This document shows, one piece after another, positions 55,166 to 64,000 of a stretch of 64,000 nucleotides of DNA. The position numbers were made by a program, and so were the translations under genes. The stretch is from Paraburkholderia phytofirmans OLGA172 (GTDB taxonomy: Bacteria; Pseudomonadota; Gammaproteobacteria; Burkholderiales; Burkholderiaceae): positions 2,914,001-2,978,000 of the forward strand of contig NZ_CP014579.1 in the NCBI RefSeq assembly GCF_001634365.1, read 5' to 3'. The notes under the pieces were generated by a model. It was given only the letters and a program-made list of their open reading frames with translations, did not search any database and was not told the origin of the DNA. Within the stretch, counting starts at the first letter, position 1; each line of letters opens with the position of its first letter.

Positions 55166-57163
55166 GTGAACCCTTTTGATCGCGAAGATTCGCAACACGA
55201 AACTGCCGGATACACCGCCAAGGTGCCCGCTGGCCGTACGGCCAAGGGCAAAGGCGCAGGCAAAGCGATCCCCGTAGCGGCTGAACTGCCGCCGCAACAA
55301 GCCGAAGAGCGCCAGCGCCAGATGCGCGCGCTGATCCAGCTGGGCAAGGAGCAGGGCTACCTGACCCACGCGCAGATCAACGACCACCTGCCCGACAACT
55401 TCGCGCAGACGGCGGCGATCGACAGCATCGTCAGCGCCTTCAACGACATGGGCGTGCAGGTCTATGAGCAGGCTCCGGATGCAGAAACCCTGCTGCTCAA
55501 TTCGAACACCCCCGCTGTAGTGTCGGACGATCAGGCAGACGAGGAAACCGAAGTCGCGTTGTCGACCGTCGATTCCGAGTTCGGCCGTACGACTGACCCC
55601 GTGCGCATGTACATGCGCGAAATGGGCGCAACCGAGCTGCTGACCCGCGCGGGCGAAATCGCGATTGCGAAGCGCATCGAAGACGGTCTTCACGAAATGG
55701 TGCAGGCGATTGCCGCTTGCCCCCTCGCGATCTCCGCGATTCTGGCCAGCGCCCAACAGGTCGTGGACGGCGAAATGCGCATTGACGAACTGGTCGACGG
55801 TCTGAATGAAGACACGGCCACCGCGGAAGACGCGAGCGCGGACGCCGTGGCGGACGTTGACACCGAAGCGACCGACGATGACGACAGCGATAGCGAAGAC
55901 GACGACGATGCCGGTCCGGCCGACTCCTCGGCAGCGGACGAAGCACGTCTGAAGCAACTCACGAGCGACTGCCTCGAAATCTTCACCCAGGTTGGCATCC
56001 TGTCCGATCAGATGAACGCTTCGCACACGCGCGGCGACGTCAGCTCGAAGGCTTACCTGCGCGCCCGCGAAGAGATCCAGCAGCACCTCGCGAAGATTCG
56101 CTTCACGGCTCGCACGATCGACCGCCTGTGCGGCGACGTGCAAAGCCAGGTCGCGCAGGTTCGCGCGATCGAGCGCAACATTCTGCAAATCGTCGTGACG
56201 AAGAGCGGTATGCCGCGCGAGCAGTTCATCGAATCTTTCAAGGGCCACGAAGCCGACCTCGGTTGGACCGAGCGTGCCGCGCGCGGCTCGTCGTCGTTCG
56301 GTGCAGCGCTGGAGCGCCATCTGCCGGCAATCCAGTCGGAACAGCAAAAGCTGATCGAGATCGAGGCGACCGTTTCGCTGCCGCTCAAGCATCTGAAAGA
56401 GATCAATCGTCAGATGGTCGCGGCCGAGTCGAAGATGCGCAAGGCCAAGAGCGAGATGATCGAGGCGAATCTGCGTCTCGTAATCTCGATCGCGAAGAAG
56501 TACGTGAACCGCGGCATGCTGTTCCTCGACCTGATCCAGGAAGGCAATATCGGTTTGATGAAGGCGGTGGACAAGTTCGAATACCGCCGCGGCTGGAAGT
56601 TTTCGACGTATGCAACCTGGTGGGTTCGCCAGGCCGTAACGCGCTCGCTAGCCGACCAGGCGCGCACGATTCGCGTGCCGGTGCACATGATCGAAACGAT
56701 CAACAAGCTCAACCGTATTTCGCGCGAGATCCTGCAGCAGACCGGTCAGGAAGCCCATCCGTCGGTGCTGGCTGAACGCATGGAACTGTCGGAAGAGAAA
56801 GTGCGCGGCATTCTGAAGATCGCCAAGCAGCCGGTGTCGATGGAAACGCCGGTCGGCGACGACGGCGACGCCACGCTCGGCGACATGATCGAAGATTCGG
56901 CCGCTTCCTCGCCGGCCGACGCAGCGATGCAGGCCGACTTGCGCGCCGCCATCGACGACGCGCTCGACTCGCTGTCGCCGCGCGAAGCGAAGGTGCTGCG
57001 TATGCGCTACGGCATCAACACGAAGTCGGACCACACGCTTGAAGAAGTCGGCAAGCAGTTCGACGTCACGCGCGAGCGGATTCGTCAGATCGAGAGCAAG
57101 GCAATGCGTAAGCTGATGCATCCGAGCCGCGCAGACCGTCTGAAGTCGTTCCTCGACCGTTAA
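55166..57163 (+). CDS. rpoD: Primary sigma factor RpoD (sigma-70)
   Basis: 665 residues. Order: region 1.1 (about 45-115; [20 protein letters not shown]), region 1.2 ([11 protein letters not shown]), the non-conserved region with a strongly acidic stretch near 205-255 ([14 protein letters not shown]), regions 2.1-2.4 ([20 protein letters not shown]), region 3, and region 4.2 ([20 protein letters not shown]). The start is GTG 55166 after AGAGGAG. It directs RNA polymerase to housekeeping promoters such as those of rrn and tRNA-Val nearby. It is divergent from the rRNA operon. Confidence 0.97.
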   Translation: MNPFDREDSQHETAGYTAKVPAGRTAKGKGAGKAIPVAAELPPQQAEERQRQMRALIQLGKEQGYLTHAQINDHLPDNFAQTAAIDSIVSAFNDMGVQVYEQAPDAETLLLNSNTPAVVSDDQADEETEVALSTVDSEFGRTTDPVRMYMREMGATELLTRAGEIAIAKRIEDGLHEMVQAIAACPLAISAILASAQQVVDGEMRIDELVDGLNEDTATAEDASADAVADVDTEATDDDDSDSEDDDDAGPADSSAADEARLKQLTSDCLEIFTQVGILSDQMNASHTRGDVSSKAYLRAREEIQQHLAKIRFTARTIDRLCGDVQSQVAQVRAIERNILQIVVTKSGMPREQFIESFKGHEADLGWTERAARGSSSFGAALERHLPAIQSEQQKLIEIEATVSLPLKHLKEINRQMVAAESKMRKAKSEMIEANLRLVISIAKKYVNRGMLFLDLIQEGNIGLMKAVDKFEYRRGWKFSTYATWWVRQAVTRSLADQARTIRVPVHMIETINKLNRISREILQQTGQEAHPSVLAERMELSEEKVRGILKIAKQPVSMETPVGDDGDATLGDMIEDSAASSPADAAMQADLRAAIDDALDSLSPREAKVLRMRYGINTKSDHTLEEVGKQFDVTRERIRQIESKAMRKLMHPSRADRLKSFLDR

Positions 57164-57172
57164 GCAAGCAGT

Positions 57173-57205
57173 TGCGCTTGCCGTGTGTCATGCACGGCAA
57201 GCGCA
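57173..57205. terminator. Strong 13-bp hairpin after rpoD
   Basis: TGCGCTTGCCGTG pairs perfectly with CACGGCAAGCGCA around TGTCATG, starting nine bases after the rpoD stop. There is no T-run, so it may act as a 3' RNA-stabilising stem or a terminator between the convergent rpoD and methyltransferase genes. Confidence 0.5.
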
Positions 57206-57256
57206 TGCCGTGAACAATGAACACCGCGCGGTTCAATCGCGAACCATGTCGATTGG

Positions 57257-57880
57257 CTAGTTCGCGCCGGGCTTTTCAAAAGCGAGGCGCGTCCAGCGTA
57301 CGCCGCTCAGGCGATTAGCCTGCTGAATCGATGCCACGCTGAGATTCAACACCAGCCGCAAGCCGTGCAAAGCGGCAAGATCTATCGTCTCCCGCGCAGA
57401 CACCTCGAACATGCGGCGCCCCAACGGCACCGGCCCATGTCGCAACGACATGATCGCCACGCCCGCTTCGCGCACCAACGCAGCTACCCTCGGCATCGCC
57501 CGCGCACGCTGCTGCGCATCCAGGTGCATCCACACCGCGGTGAGCATCACCACGTCATACGTTTGCTTTCTTGCATGCACCGTCGCCAGATCGGGAAGAC
57601 TATCGTCGAGCCATTCGATCCTGGGTGACGTGTACATGGCCATTGCCGCGGTGCGCAGCGCGTCGACCGGTTCAACGGCGACGACGGTGTGTCCCATTTC
57701 AGCAAGCGAGGCTGCGTCGCCACCCGCACCCGATCCGATGTCCAGAATTCGAGCCGGCGCGCCGGGAATCAAATGCAGGACGGGCCGATGCAACTCAGCG
57801 AACGGAATCGCCCGCCAATGCCGCAACAGTGCCTCGGCCTCCTCTGCATAGCCTTCCGTCCCGCTGACCTTCGATGACAT
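57257..57880 (-). CDS. Class I SAM-dependent methyltransferase
   Basis: 207 residues from ATG 57880 (MSSKVSGTEGYAEEAEALLR; AGGAAA upstream). The glycine motif is ARILDIGSGAGGDAASLAEM, and the acidic residue binding the ribose is in HTVVAVEPVDALRTAA. LTAVWMHLDAQQRARAM is the usual post-motif region of the UbiE/Tam-like group. The substrate is unknown. A longer in-frame start at 58039 lacks a ribosome-binding site. It is convergent with rpoD. Confidence 0.88.
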   Translation of the reverse strand: MSSKVSGTEGYAEEAEALLRHWRAIPFAELHRPVLHLIPGAPARILDIGSGAGGDAASLAEMGHTVVAVEPVDALRTAAMAMYTSPRIEWLDDSLPDLATVHARKQTYDVVMLTAVWMHLDAQQRARAMPRVAALVREAGVAIMSLRHGPVPLGRRMFEVSARETIDLAALHGLRLVLNLSVASIQQANRLSGVRWTRLAFEKPGAN

Positions 57881-58139
57881 CGAGGCGTTTCCTGTTTCCG
57901 ATTGAGGCTGAATCGCCTCTGCCGATTGTCCTTGACGCGCTCGACCGAGCCGGGCCGCGTAACTTTCACCGGCAACTGCTTCATTTATCCACACAAATTG
58001 TTCGCAAGCCTGTGGATATCCTGCGCAAGACTCACGCAAGTCGTTGAGCGCGTTGGGATTTCATCCTCTGCTCGCACCGGGTCGCAAGCGGTGGAGCGCG
58101 CGGCTCCGCGGGCAAAAAACGCGCAGGCCAGGCTCAGGC

Positions 58140-58937
58140 TTAAGGCATCACAAACGTCTTCACGAGCGTCAACTCGCCCGGCTTACGCATCGGCACCCGA
58201 ATGGTTTCGCTCTTCTCGTTCGGCGTATTTTCGTTCGTGATGATCGTCACCTGCGCGACGGTCATATCGCTGCCGCTGTTTCCGTTGCCGTAGTAATTCA
58301 CATAGACCAGATACGTGCCCTTCAACGGCGCCGCAGACGAGTAAATCTCTGGCCCGTAGCCGGTCGTCACATCCACGTCGAGCGCGCCGCCGTTCGGCGC
58401 AACGCGGTCGCCATACCAGGTATGCACACCGTCTGGCGAGACCACGTGCAAGTCCAGATCGGTGCCATCGGTGTCCCATGCGAGCACCACGCGCAACTTC
58501 GGCTGCGTTTTGCCGCTGTACGCGTCGTAAAACTGCACGCGCTTGCGCGAGCCATCCGGCGCCCGCAGTTCGACGCTGTTGCTGCCGGACGGAAACGCAT
58601 AAGGCCGCGAGAACTTGCCATCTTCCTCAACGCGCTGCGGCAACGGCGTACCGTCGACCACCAGCGTGCCTACCGTGGTGCCCTTCTTCTTCGGCGCGTT
58701 GCGGATCTGACCTTCGATCAGCGCGAACTTCGACTGCCCTTCCGGCGTCGTCACCAACACCGCCGGGTAGTGCACGTCCTGCGTATAGCGCTCGCTGTCG
58801 CCGCTGGTGTTGCGCCAGCCGTTCAGCGGCGCGCCGAAGTCGATATCGCTCGCGTGCGCCACCGTCGCAGCCTGCAAACAGGCGATGACGAATATCATCC
58901 AGCCAACCTTCACCCAACCCGTCGTCTTGACCTTCAT
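58140..58937 (-). CDS. DUF2135 (YfaP-like) exported protein
   Basis: 265 residues with a signal peptide (VGWMIFVIACLQAATVAHA). The C-terminal DUF2135 region (LAWDTDGTDLDLHVVSPDGV to MRKPGELTLVKTFVMP) contains Asp- and Gly-rich strands. ATG 58937 is preferred over GTG 58943 because AGGAG is then nine bases away. It is the last gene of a group similar to E. coli yfaS-yfaQ-yfaP, in which an exported alpha-2-macroglobulin is linked to proteins of unknown role. Confidence 0.85.
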   Translation of the reverse strand: MKVKTTGWVKVGWMIFVIACLQAATVAHASDIDFGAPLNGWRNTSGDSERYTQDVHYPAVLVTTPEGQSKFALIEGQIRNAPKKKGTTVGTLVVDGTPLPQRVEEDGKFSRPYAFPSGSNSVELRAPDGSRKRVQFYDAYSGKTQPKLRVVLAWDTDGTDLDLHVVSPDGVHTWYGDRVAPNGGALDVDVTTGYGPEIYSSAAPLKGTYLVYVNYYGNGNSGSDMTVAQVTIITNENTPNEKSETIRVPMRKPGELTLVKTFVMP

Positions 58938-59064
58938 CGTCACTGCTCCTATCCCTCTGTCAGCGTCGCTCGCTTTTCACGAGCTGCAGGTCGCCGATCT
59001 CGCGCAGCGCGCATGACCATCGTTTCACACCGCTCGTTCGGCGTGTTTTCATTGAAGACCAGCG

Positions 59065-61134
59065 TCAACGTCGCGGCAACCGCATTGCGCTCATGCGCGG
59101 CGGCGTCGAAGTTGTAGCCGGTCGAATCGAAGTTGCCCCAGTAGTGCGGAAAGAACAGCCACGTACCATGCTCGGGCGCCGCCGACGAAATATGCCCGCC
59201 CCCACGCCGTCCACCGAATCGACGTCGAAGCCGCTGCCGTCCCGGACCAGCGTGCGCGCAGTGCGCTCGACAAATTCTTCATCAAGACCACGCGGATGAT
59301 GCTGGAACGCGAGGTGAATATATTCATGCGCCAGCGCGATGCGGTCCTCTTCGGTCTGCAAGCGGTACACGTACACGCGATTGCGCTGCGTGTCCGCATA
59401 GGGCCGTCCTTCGCGCACCGCGCACACGGCCGGCAGATCGGGCGTCTCGTAGCCCGCCACGCCGTCCATGCGCCGCGCCCACAGCGGCGCGTTGCGCTGC
59501 AGCCATTGCTGGGCGCCGGCCACTTGAATGCAATCGCCGGACAACGGGCTCTCGAACGACGTCAAGGTCGCTTGCGGCCAAATACGCGAGAGAATGGCGT
59601 CGAAAGTGAGGCCGGTTTGCGCGGATGCCTTCGCGGCCAGCCAGCTCATCTGACCAGGAGCGGCCTTGTCGTGGTGATACTGAACCGGCACGCCGGTGAG
59701 CACCAGCGCGTCGGTCAGATCGGCCGCACGGCGCGCGGCAGCGGTGGGCGCGCGCGGCAGGACGCGCTGCGTGCTGCTGCTGTCGTCGATACGGAAGCAG
59801 CCGTGGTCGTGATTGCCGTGCTGCACGACGTAGGTCCGCGCCGCCACCGCCAACGCTTTCGCCGCTTCCGGCTGGCTCGTGTCGCCTTCCCTCTCGACCA
59901 CCCGTGCGACGTAGTCGTTCATGCCGAAGCGGCCGACCAGTTGCGGCGCACCTGCCGCGTCGCGATCCAGCCGCAGCTCGCCGCGGCTTTCCACACGCGC
60001 CCAGTTACCGTTCTCGAAGCCGACCCGGAAATCGCCACGCAGCGGACCCTCGGGCGCCGCTGCAGGGCCTTTGTCGCCGAGCACCTGACGAACCGGATAA
60101 CGGCTGAAGAAGTCGACCAGCACACAGGCGTTGTCGTCGGGCACGGCGGCTTGCGTGAGCAACGGCGCGATGCGCGGGGCGGCGGCCGCCAGCACACGCG
60201 CACTGCCGCCGGGGCCGCTTAGCCACACCGGCGTGCCGTCGGCGAGCCAGCCTGCCGCGCCGCCGATCGAGGCGCCTGGCCGAGCCGGATCTGGCATGGT
60301 CCAGGTTTTGGCGCGCAGCACGCTGCCGTATAGCGACACCGTGCCCTCGCCGCGTCCGCTGGTCAGCACGGACACCAGCGTGCTCGCCGCCGCTTCGCGC
60401 GGCCGTGCCGGCATCGACTGCAATGCGGCGAGCAAGTCGGTCACCGGCACGCGGTGCGTCGGCGTCATCGCGTGGAGGTCGCGCAGCCAGGCAGGCGCAT
60501 GCGCGGCCGTCCAATACCTGCGCCAATCGGCGGGATCGAGTTGCAGACGCGCGGGCTCGAAAAAGCGTCCGCACGATTGCACCAGCGCATGTTCGCGGTC
60601 GACGTGGCCACCCTTCATGCAGCAATACACTTCTTCAGGATCGCCGCCGCTGCAGGTGTAATCCGGCGTGGCGATATTGCGATCGACCAGATAACCATAG
60701 ACGAACAATTTCCACACGCTGCCAAGCGGCGTCTCCAGCGTCGCCGGCAAGGGACGTGCGGACTGCGGCGCAAGGCCGTCGCCGGCGGCGCCGGCCTTGA
60801 ATTGCCAAAGCTGCGATTGACCATCGCGCAACCAGGCGAAGTGCAGCATGTTTGCCGGGGGTGAGGCAGACAGCGAGGTTGGCGATGTGGCCGACGTCGA
60901 TCTTGGCAAAGAGCTTGGAGACGACATTGACGGCACATTTAGCGATGAGCTCGGCGCCGACCTTGACGACGCGATCAGCGACGAGCTTGCCGCCGCCAGT
61001 GGCGCAGTCGACGATGCCATCACCGCAGTCGCCGCCACAGCCGCACCACCCAAAAAACACCCCGCCCCCACCGCGAGCGCGACCCGCAACCTAGCTGCCA
61101 GACGATCGCGCGTATGCCGAAGAGCACGGAACAT
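59065..61134 (-). CDS. DUF2300 (YfaQ-like) protein with frameshifted 3' end
   Basis: 689 residues as read. A signal-anchor with a Ser/Ala-rich stretch (residues 30-95) is followed by the conserved part (WKLFVYGYLVDRNIATPDYT; YCCMKGGHVDREHALVQSCG) and a SpoIID-like segment (EAAKALAVAARTYVVQHGNH). It ends with EDRIALAHEYIHLAFQHHPR, a His-Glu-x3-His site. Near 59200 the frame shifts: HISSAAPEHGTWLFFPHYWG and LTLVFNENTPNERCETMVMR continue in another frame, and a second shift near 59013 returns to DLQLVKSERR and a stop at 58960. The lost tail resembles the YfaP C-terminus. This could be true decay or sequence errors in G/GC runs. Confidence 0.75.
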   Translation of the reverse strand: MFRALRHTRDRLAARLRVALAVGAGCFLGGAAVAATAVMASSTAPLAAASSSLIASSRSAPSSSLNVPSMSSPSSLPRSTSATSPTSLSASPPANMLHFAWLRDGQSQLWQFKAGAAGDGLAPQSARPLPATLETPLGSVWKLFVYGYLVDRNIATPDYTCSGGDPEEVYCCMKGGHVDREHALVQSCGRFFEPARLQLDPADWRRYWTAAHAPAWLRDLHAMTPTHRVPVTDLLAALQSMPARPREAAASTLVSVLTSGRGEGTVSLYGSVLRAKTWTMPDPARPGASIGGAAGWLADGTPVWLSGPGGSARVLAAAAPRIAPLLTQAAVPDDNACVLVDFFSRYPVRQVLGDKGPAAAPEGPLRGDFRVGFENGNWARVESRGELRLDRDAAGAPQLVGRFGMNDYVARVVEREGDTSQPEAAKALAVAARTYVVQHGNHDHGCFRIDDSSSTQRVLPRAPTAAARRAADLTDALVLTGVPVQYHHDKAAPGQMSWLAAKASAQTGLTFDAILSRIWPQATLTSFESPLSGDCIQVAGAQQWLQRNAPLWARRMDGVAGYETPDLPAVCAVREGRPYADTQRNRVYVYRLQTEEDRIALAHEYIHLAFQHHPRGLDEEFVERTARTLVRDGSGFDVDSVDGVGAGIFRRRRPSMVRGCSFRTTGATSIRPATTSTPPRMSAMRLPRR

Positions 61135-61145
61135 AGCGGTCTCGC

Positions 61146-64000
61146 TTACTGAATACGCAGGGACGTCACGCGATCGCTCTTGCCGCCTTCGAACGCCTTG
61201 GCGTCCGGCTGATACATGCGGAAGTAGCGAACCGGCGGCAACGCGAACGTGCCCGGCAATGCAAAACGCACGAGTTGCCGCAGCCTTACCGGACGATCGA
61301 GCAAAGGCACCGGCTGGTGATAAGCCAGTTCACCCATCTCATACGACGCAACGCGCGCGAACGGCTGCGGGCCGCTTACCCCTTCCTTCTCACCCGGCAA
61401 GCCGTCGATCGACACGCCCCAGCTGGTCGCCTCGACATCGCCGCCCGGCGGCAGCGGCACGTCGAGCAGACCATAGTGGTACGCGTTGCCGGAGCGCGGC
61501 GTGAGCGTGACTTCATCGACGTACAGCGCATTGCTGTCGATCGCATCGCCTGGTTTTACGCGACGTGCGGTGAATGCCGAGCGGCCCAATTGACTCTCTG
61601 CGCCACCCGCCTTCTTCGGATCGACCTTCACTTCGAGCGGCTCCAGCTTGTAGAACCGGCGTTCGACAGTGATGTTCAGGCGACTATCCTCGCTCGTATG
61701 GCTGCGGAACGAGACCAGTGCGTTCACGTCCGTACGCGCGCCGCCTGCATCGAGCGTGGCCGGCAATCTCCCGAGAGGATTGCCTTCGGAACGCGCCGCG
61801 CCGGTCCACTTCCAGAGCGGCGTGCCGGTCGGCGTCACGGCGCGCGTCCAGCCCGCGCCTTGCAGCGACGGCAGCGAAGCCGGCACCGAGTCACCGCCAA
61901 GCGCCTTACGCACCCATAGCAAGGTCAATGCACGATCGAGCGTCGGGTAGTCTGCGCTGCTCTTCGCGAGCAAGGCCGATGCATCGGCCGCCGCGCCGCC
62001 AGCGCCACCCGTCATGTAAAGCAGGCTTTGCACGAGCGGTGCAGGATCGTTCGCCAATGCCGTACGCGCGGCACTTGCCGCAGCATCGAAGCCGTCCGGC
62101 AGTTGAGCACTCGTGCTACGCGCCATGTTGGCGATCAGCAGCGTCGCCAGCTGCTTGCCGCGCGGCGAATCGGCTTGCGCGAACACGATGCTGTCCGACG
62201 CGCCATATGCGGCGTTGCCAGAAGCCGCCCGCCCCGAAGGAAGTCCCTTTGGGGGATTCTGGGGGAATGGGGGATTGCCGCTGGCCGCTGCATCGCTCAT
62301 CAAGTCCGCCGCCACGCCCGACACCGGCGTCGCGACCGGCAAGCCCATCTGCTGCATAAACCACAGCGCCAACGCGCGATGCAACAGCGGCTCTTTCGCA
62401 CCGGCATCGCGATAGACGTCCATCGCATGCTGCCAGTTGTCGGCGGGCAGCGTAATGCCGAGGCTGCGGCTCGCGAGCCAGTCGGCGTAGTACGCGTAGG
62501 CGGTGATCAGCGAGCTGCCGCCCGTCGTATCGCCCCACCAGCCGAACGTGCCGCCGACACCCGCCAGCATCGCCAGACGTTGCCGCTGATTGCGCAACAG
62601 CGCTTCGAGCCCCTGCGTAGCACTCGCGTTGTCGCCGCGGCCGATCGCATCGTGTGCAAGTGCCAACGGAATCAGGCGGCTCGACGTCTGCTCGGCGCAA
62701 CCGTACGGATAGTTGATCAGATCGTCGGCGACGCGTGCGAATTGGCTCGCCGCACTGCCGATGAAACGCACGCTGACGTCCTGCGCATCTTGCGGCAGAT
62801 TGAGCGGCTTGTTCGAGCCGTCGAGCGCCACCGTGTTCTGATGCAGATCGAGCCAGCCACTCGCATCGAGTTGGATGGTGGTCTGCAAGCGATCCACATC
62901 CTTACCCGCACGACGCAAGGTCGCGTCGATCACACCCGCCTTCAGCGCGCCGCTCGGCAGACGCAGATAGTTGGCGCCACGCTTCAACGTGACCTTCTGG
63001 TTCAACGAGAGACCGCCGCCGTCGACCACCCACTCCGCGTCCATATCCGCGTCGGTCTGATTGAAGGCGATCATGTCGATGGCCGGCTTATCGTTGACGC
63101 GGAAATGCGAAGGCCCGCTCCACTTGAGATACAGCGCCTTGTCGGAACGCACATAGGCGGTGCGTTGACCGACCATGCCGTCCGGCGCTGCCGCGCGCAC
63201 GGTGACTCGCCAGCGCGCAAGCGAGTCCGGCATCCTGAACGTCATGGTGGCGTGACCGTTCACGTCGGTCTTCAGCGTGCCTTCCCACGCGGCCGTGTCC
63301 TGATCGTCACGACGCGGCCGTTCGAGCACTTTCACGCCGCGCTCGTTGTAGTTCGCGCGTTGCGGGCCGCCTGGCGCGCCCTTCAACGGCGAGCGCGCAA
63401 GGTCGTACGTAATGAACGAGAGACTCGACGACGTCCGCACATTGTTGCGGCGCGGGTGATAGAAAAAGTCGACGATATTCGGCGCGATTTCCGGCTGCAA
63501 CACATAGACCATTTCATCGACCACGCTCACCGTCAGGTTCGCCGCTTCCGGCTTGCCGTTCAGCGTGCTGTCGAAGTTCAGCGTGACCGTATCGCCCGGA
63601 CCGTACACCGGCTTGTCGCTTTTCACATTCAGTTCGATCTGCGGTTGCGCGACCACGATGCCCGCGTTCTGGAACACGTATTCGCCGGCATGCACGTACA
63701 GCACCGAGAACGTCATGTTCGGCGCGAATGCTTCGCCGACCTTGATGCGCGCTTTCCATTGCGAGGGAGCCACGCGTTGGAGTTGCAGCCAGTCGCCGCC
63801 TGCTGTCAGCAACGCGCGGTGTTCGACGTTGTCGCGCTCCAGCGTCAGCAAGGCATCGTCGACCGGCAGCGGGAAGGTGATCAGCGCTTCGGCGGTATCG
63901 CCAATCTTGTACCTGTCGCGGTCGAACACGATCTCGACGCTGCCCGGAATCGCCTTCAGGCCATCGCCCGCCACCCAATGGCTCGCGGCGGCAAGCAGAT
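61146..64000 (-). CDS. Bacterial alpha-2-macroglobulin (YfaS-like), C-terminal part
   Basis: More than 950 residues are visible; the 5' end lies beyond the window (the frame is open at 64000). It contains the A2M bait/MG region (KPVYGPGDTVTLNF), the ANATO-like and A2M signatures (MPDSLARWRVTVRAAAPDGM), and the thioester motif in YPYGCAEQTSSRLIPLALA near 62700. A helical thioester domain and receptor-binding-like end follow (DRVTSLRIQ). Bacterial A2Ms trap attacking proteases in the periplasm, usually beside a PBP1C gene; here the partners are DUF2300 and DUF2135 genes. It is 11 bases from the next gene, so one operon. Confidence 0.9.
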   Translation of the reverse strand, partial: LLAAASHWVAGDGLKAIPGSVEIVFDRDRYKIGDTAEALITFPLPVDDALLTLERDNVEHRALLTAGGDWLQLQRVAPSQWKARIKVGEAFAPNMTFSVLYVHAGEYVFQNAGIVVAQPQIELNVKSDKPVYGPGDTVTLNFDSTLNGKPEAANLTVSVVDEMVYVLQPEIAPNIVDFFYHPRRNNVRTSSSLSFITYDLARSPLKGAPGGPQRANYNERGVKVLERPRRDDQDTAAWEGTLKTDVNGHATMTFRMPDSLARWRVTVRAAAPDGMVGQRTAYVRSDKALYLKWSGPSHFRVNDKPAIDMIAFNQTDADMDAEWVVDGGGLSLNQKVTLKRGANYLRLPSGALKAGVIDATLRRAGKDVDRLQTTIQLDASGWLDLHQNTVALDGSNKPLNLPQDAQDVSVRFIGSAASQFARVADDLINYPYGCAEQTSSRLIPLALAHDAIGRGDNASATQGLEALLRNQRQRLAMLAGVGGTFGWWGDTTGGSSLITAYAYYADWLASRSLGITLPADNWQHAMDVYRDAGAKEPLLHRALALWFMQQMGLPVATPVSGVAADLMSDAAASGNPPFPQNPPKGLPSGRAASGNAAYGASDSIVFAQADSPRGKQLATLLIANMARSTSAQLPDGFDAAASAARTALANDPAPLVQSLLYMTGGAGGAAADASALLAKSSADYPTLDRALTLLWVRKALGGDSVPASLPSLQGAGWTRAVTPTGTPLWKWTGAARSEGNPLGRLPATLDAGGARTDVNALVSFRSHTSEDSRLNITVERRFYKLEPLEVKVDPKKAGGAESQLGRSAFTARRVKPGDAIDSNALYVDEVTLTPRSGNAYHYGLLDVPLPPGGDVEATSWGVSIDGLPGEKEGVSGPQPFARVASYEMGELAYHQPVPLLDRPVRLRQLVRFALPGTFALPPVRYFRMYQPDAKAFEGGKSDRVTSLRIQ

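Noticed and set aside
54953..56392. 479-codon minus-strand frame opposite rpoD
   Set aside because: Shadow of rpoD; no ribosome-binding site or motif.

Overview
This window looks like chromosomal DNA from a Burkholderiales bacterium, most likely Paraburkholderia or a close relative. Supporting signs are the high G+C, Gram-negative trimeric porins, the 16S-tRNA-Ile-tRNA-Ala-23S-5S order, an RpoD with a long acidic insert, and nag-type salicylate/gentisate genes.

Layout: (1) 1-4.7 kb holds two SPFH (HflC/HflK-like) proteins translationally coupled to a CPC-type heavy-metal P-type ATPase, plus a small exported protein; a decayed succinate-semialdehyde dehydrogenase gene follows. (2) 6.5-12.4 kb holds a porin divergent from a hemerythrin / VanB-like reductase / two Rieske oxygenase operon that ends in a truncated SDR; TGGAAGA-type repeats lie in the shared promoter region. 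(3) 12.5-18.1 kb is a tripartite drug-efflux locus (EmrA, OprM/NodT-type lipoprotein, EmrB) with two paralogous MarR repressors and clear palindromic operators. (4) 18.2-42.6 kb is a mosaic aromatic-acid degradation island. (5) 42.7-48 kb carries selD-mnmH (tRNA selenation), a YraQ-type permease with a 44-codon membrane ORF, and a DhaK-DhaL kinase. (6) 48.3-54.7 kb has tRNA-Val and a complete rRNA operon on the minus strand. (7) 55-64 kb has rpoD, a methyltransferase, and a YfaP/YfaQ/YfaS-like group ending in an alpha-2-macroglobulin gene cut by the window edge.

The island contains three versions of the gentisate route. Cassette C (35.9-41.6 kb) is complete: reductase, oxygenase alpha and beta, Rieske ferredoxin, gentisate dioxygenase, fumarylpyruvate hydrolase and maleylpyruvate isomerase in one operon, divergent from a LysR gene; it should take salicylate through gentisate to fumarate and pyruvate. 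Cassette A (19.6-24.4 kb) keeps alpha, beta, hydrolase, gentisate dioxygenase and LysR, but its ferredoxin has lost the whole Fe-S region and only the last codons of its reductase remain. Cassette B (33.0-34.4 kb) keeps isomerase, hydrolase and a short 3' remnant of the dioxygenase gene.

Between A and B lies an IclR-linked set: a two-cupin ring-cleavage dioxygenase, a dienelactone hydrolase and a maleylacetate reductase in an overlapping operon, then a single-cupin protein and a second, divergent dienelactone hydrolase. The maleylacetate reductase gene, with the adjacent porin promoter and first porin codons, exists twice as direct repeats about 7.4 kb apart, flanking cassette A. Several partial genes (AraC, a possible TetR tail, AhpD-like, SDR, MlrC) mark further deletion junctions. 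No insertion sequence, phage or CRISPR array was seen. The least standard modules are the hemerythrin/two-Rieske operon, the SPFH-ATPase operon and the IclR-linked pathway.
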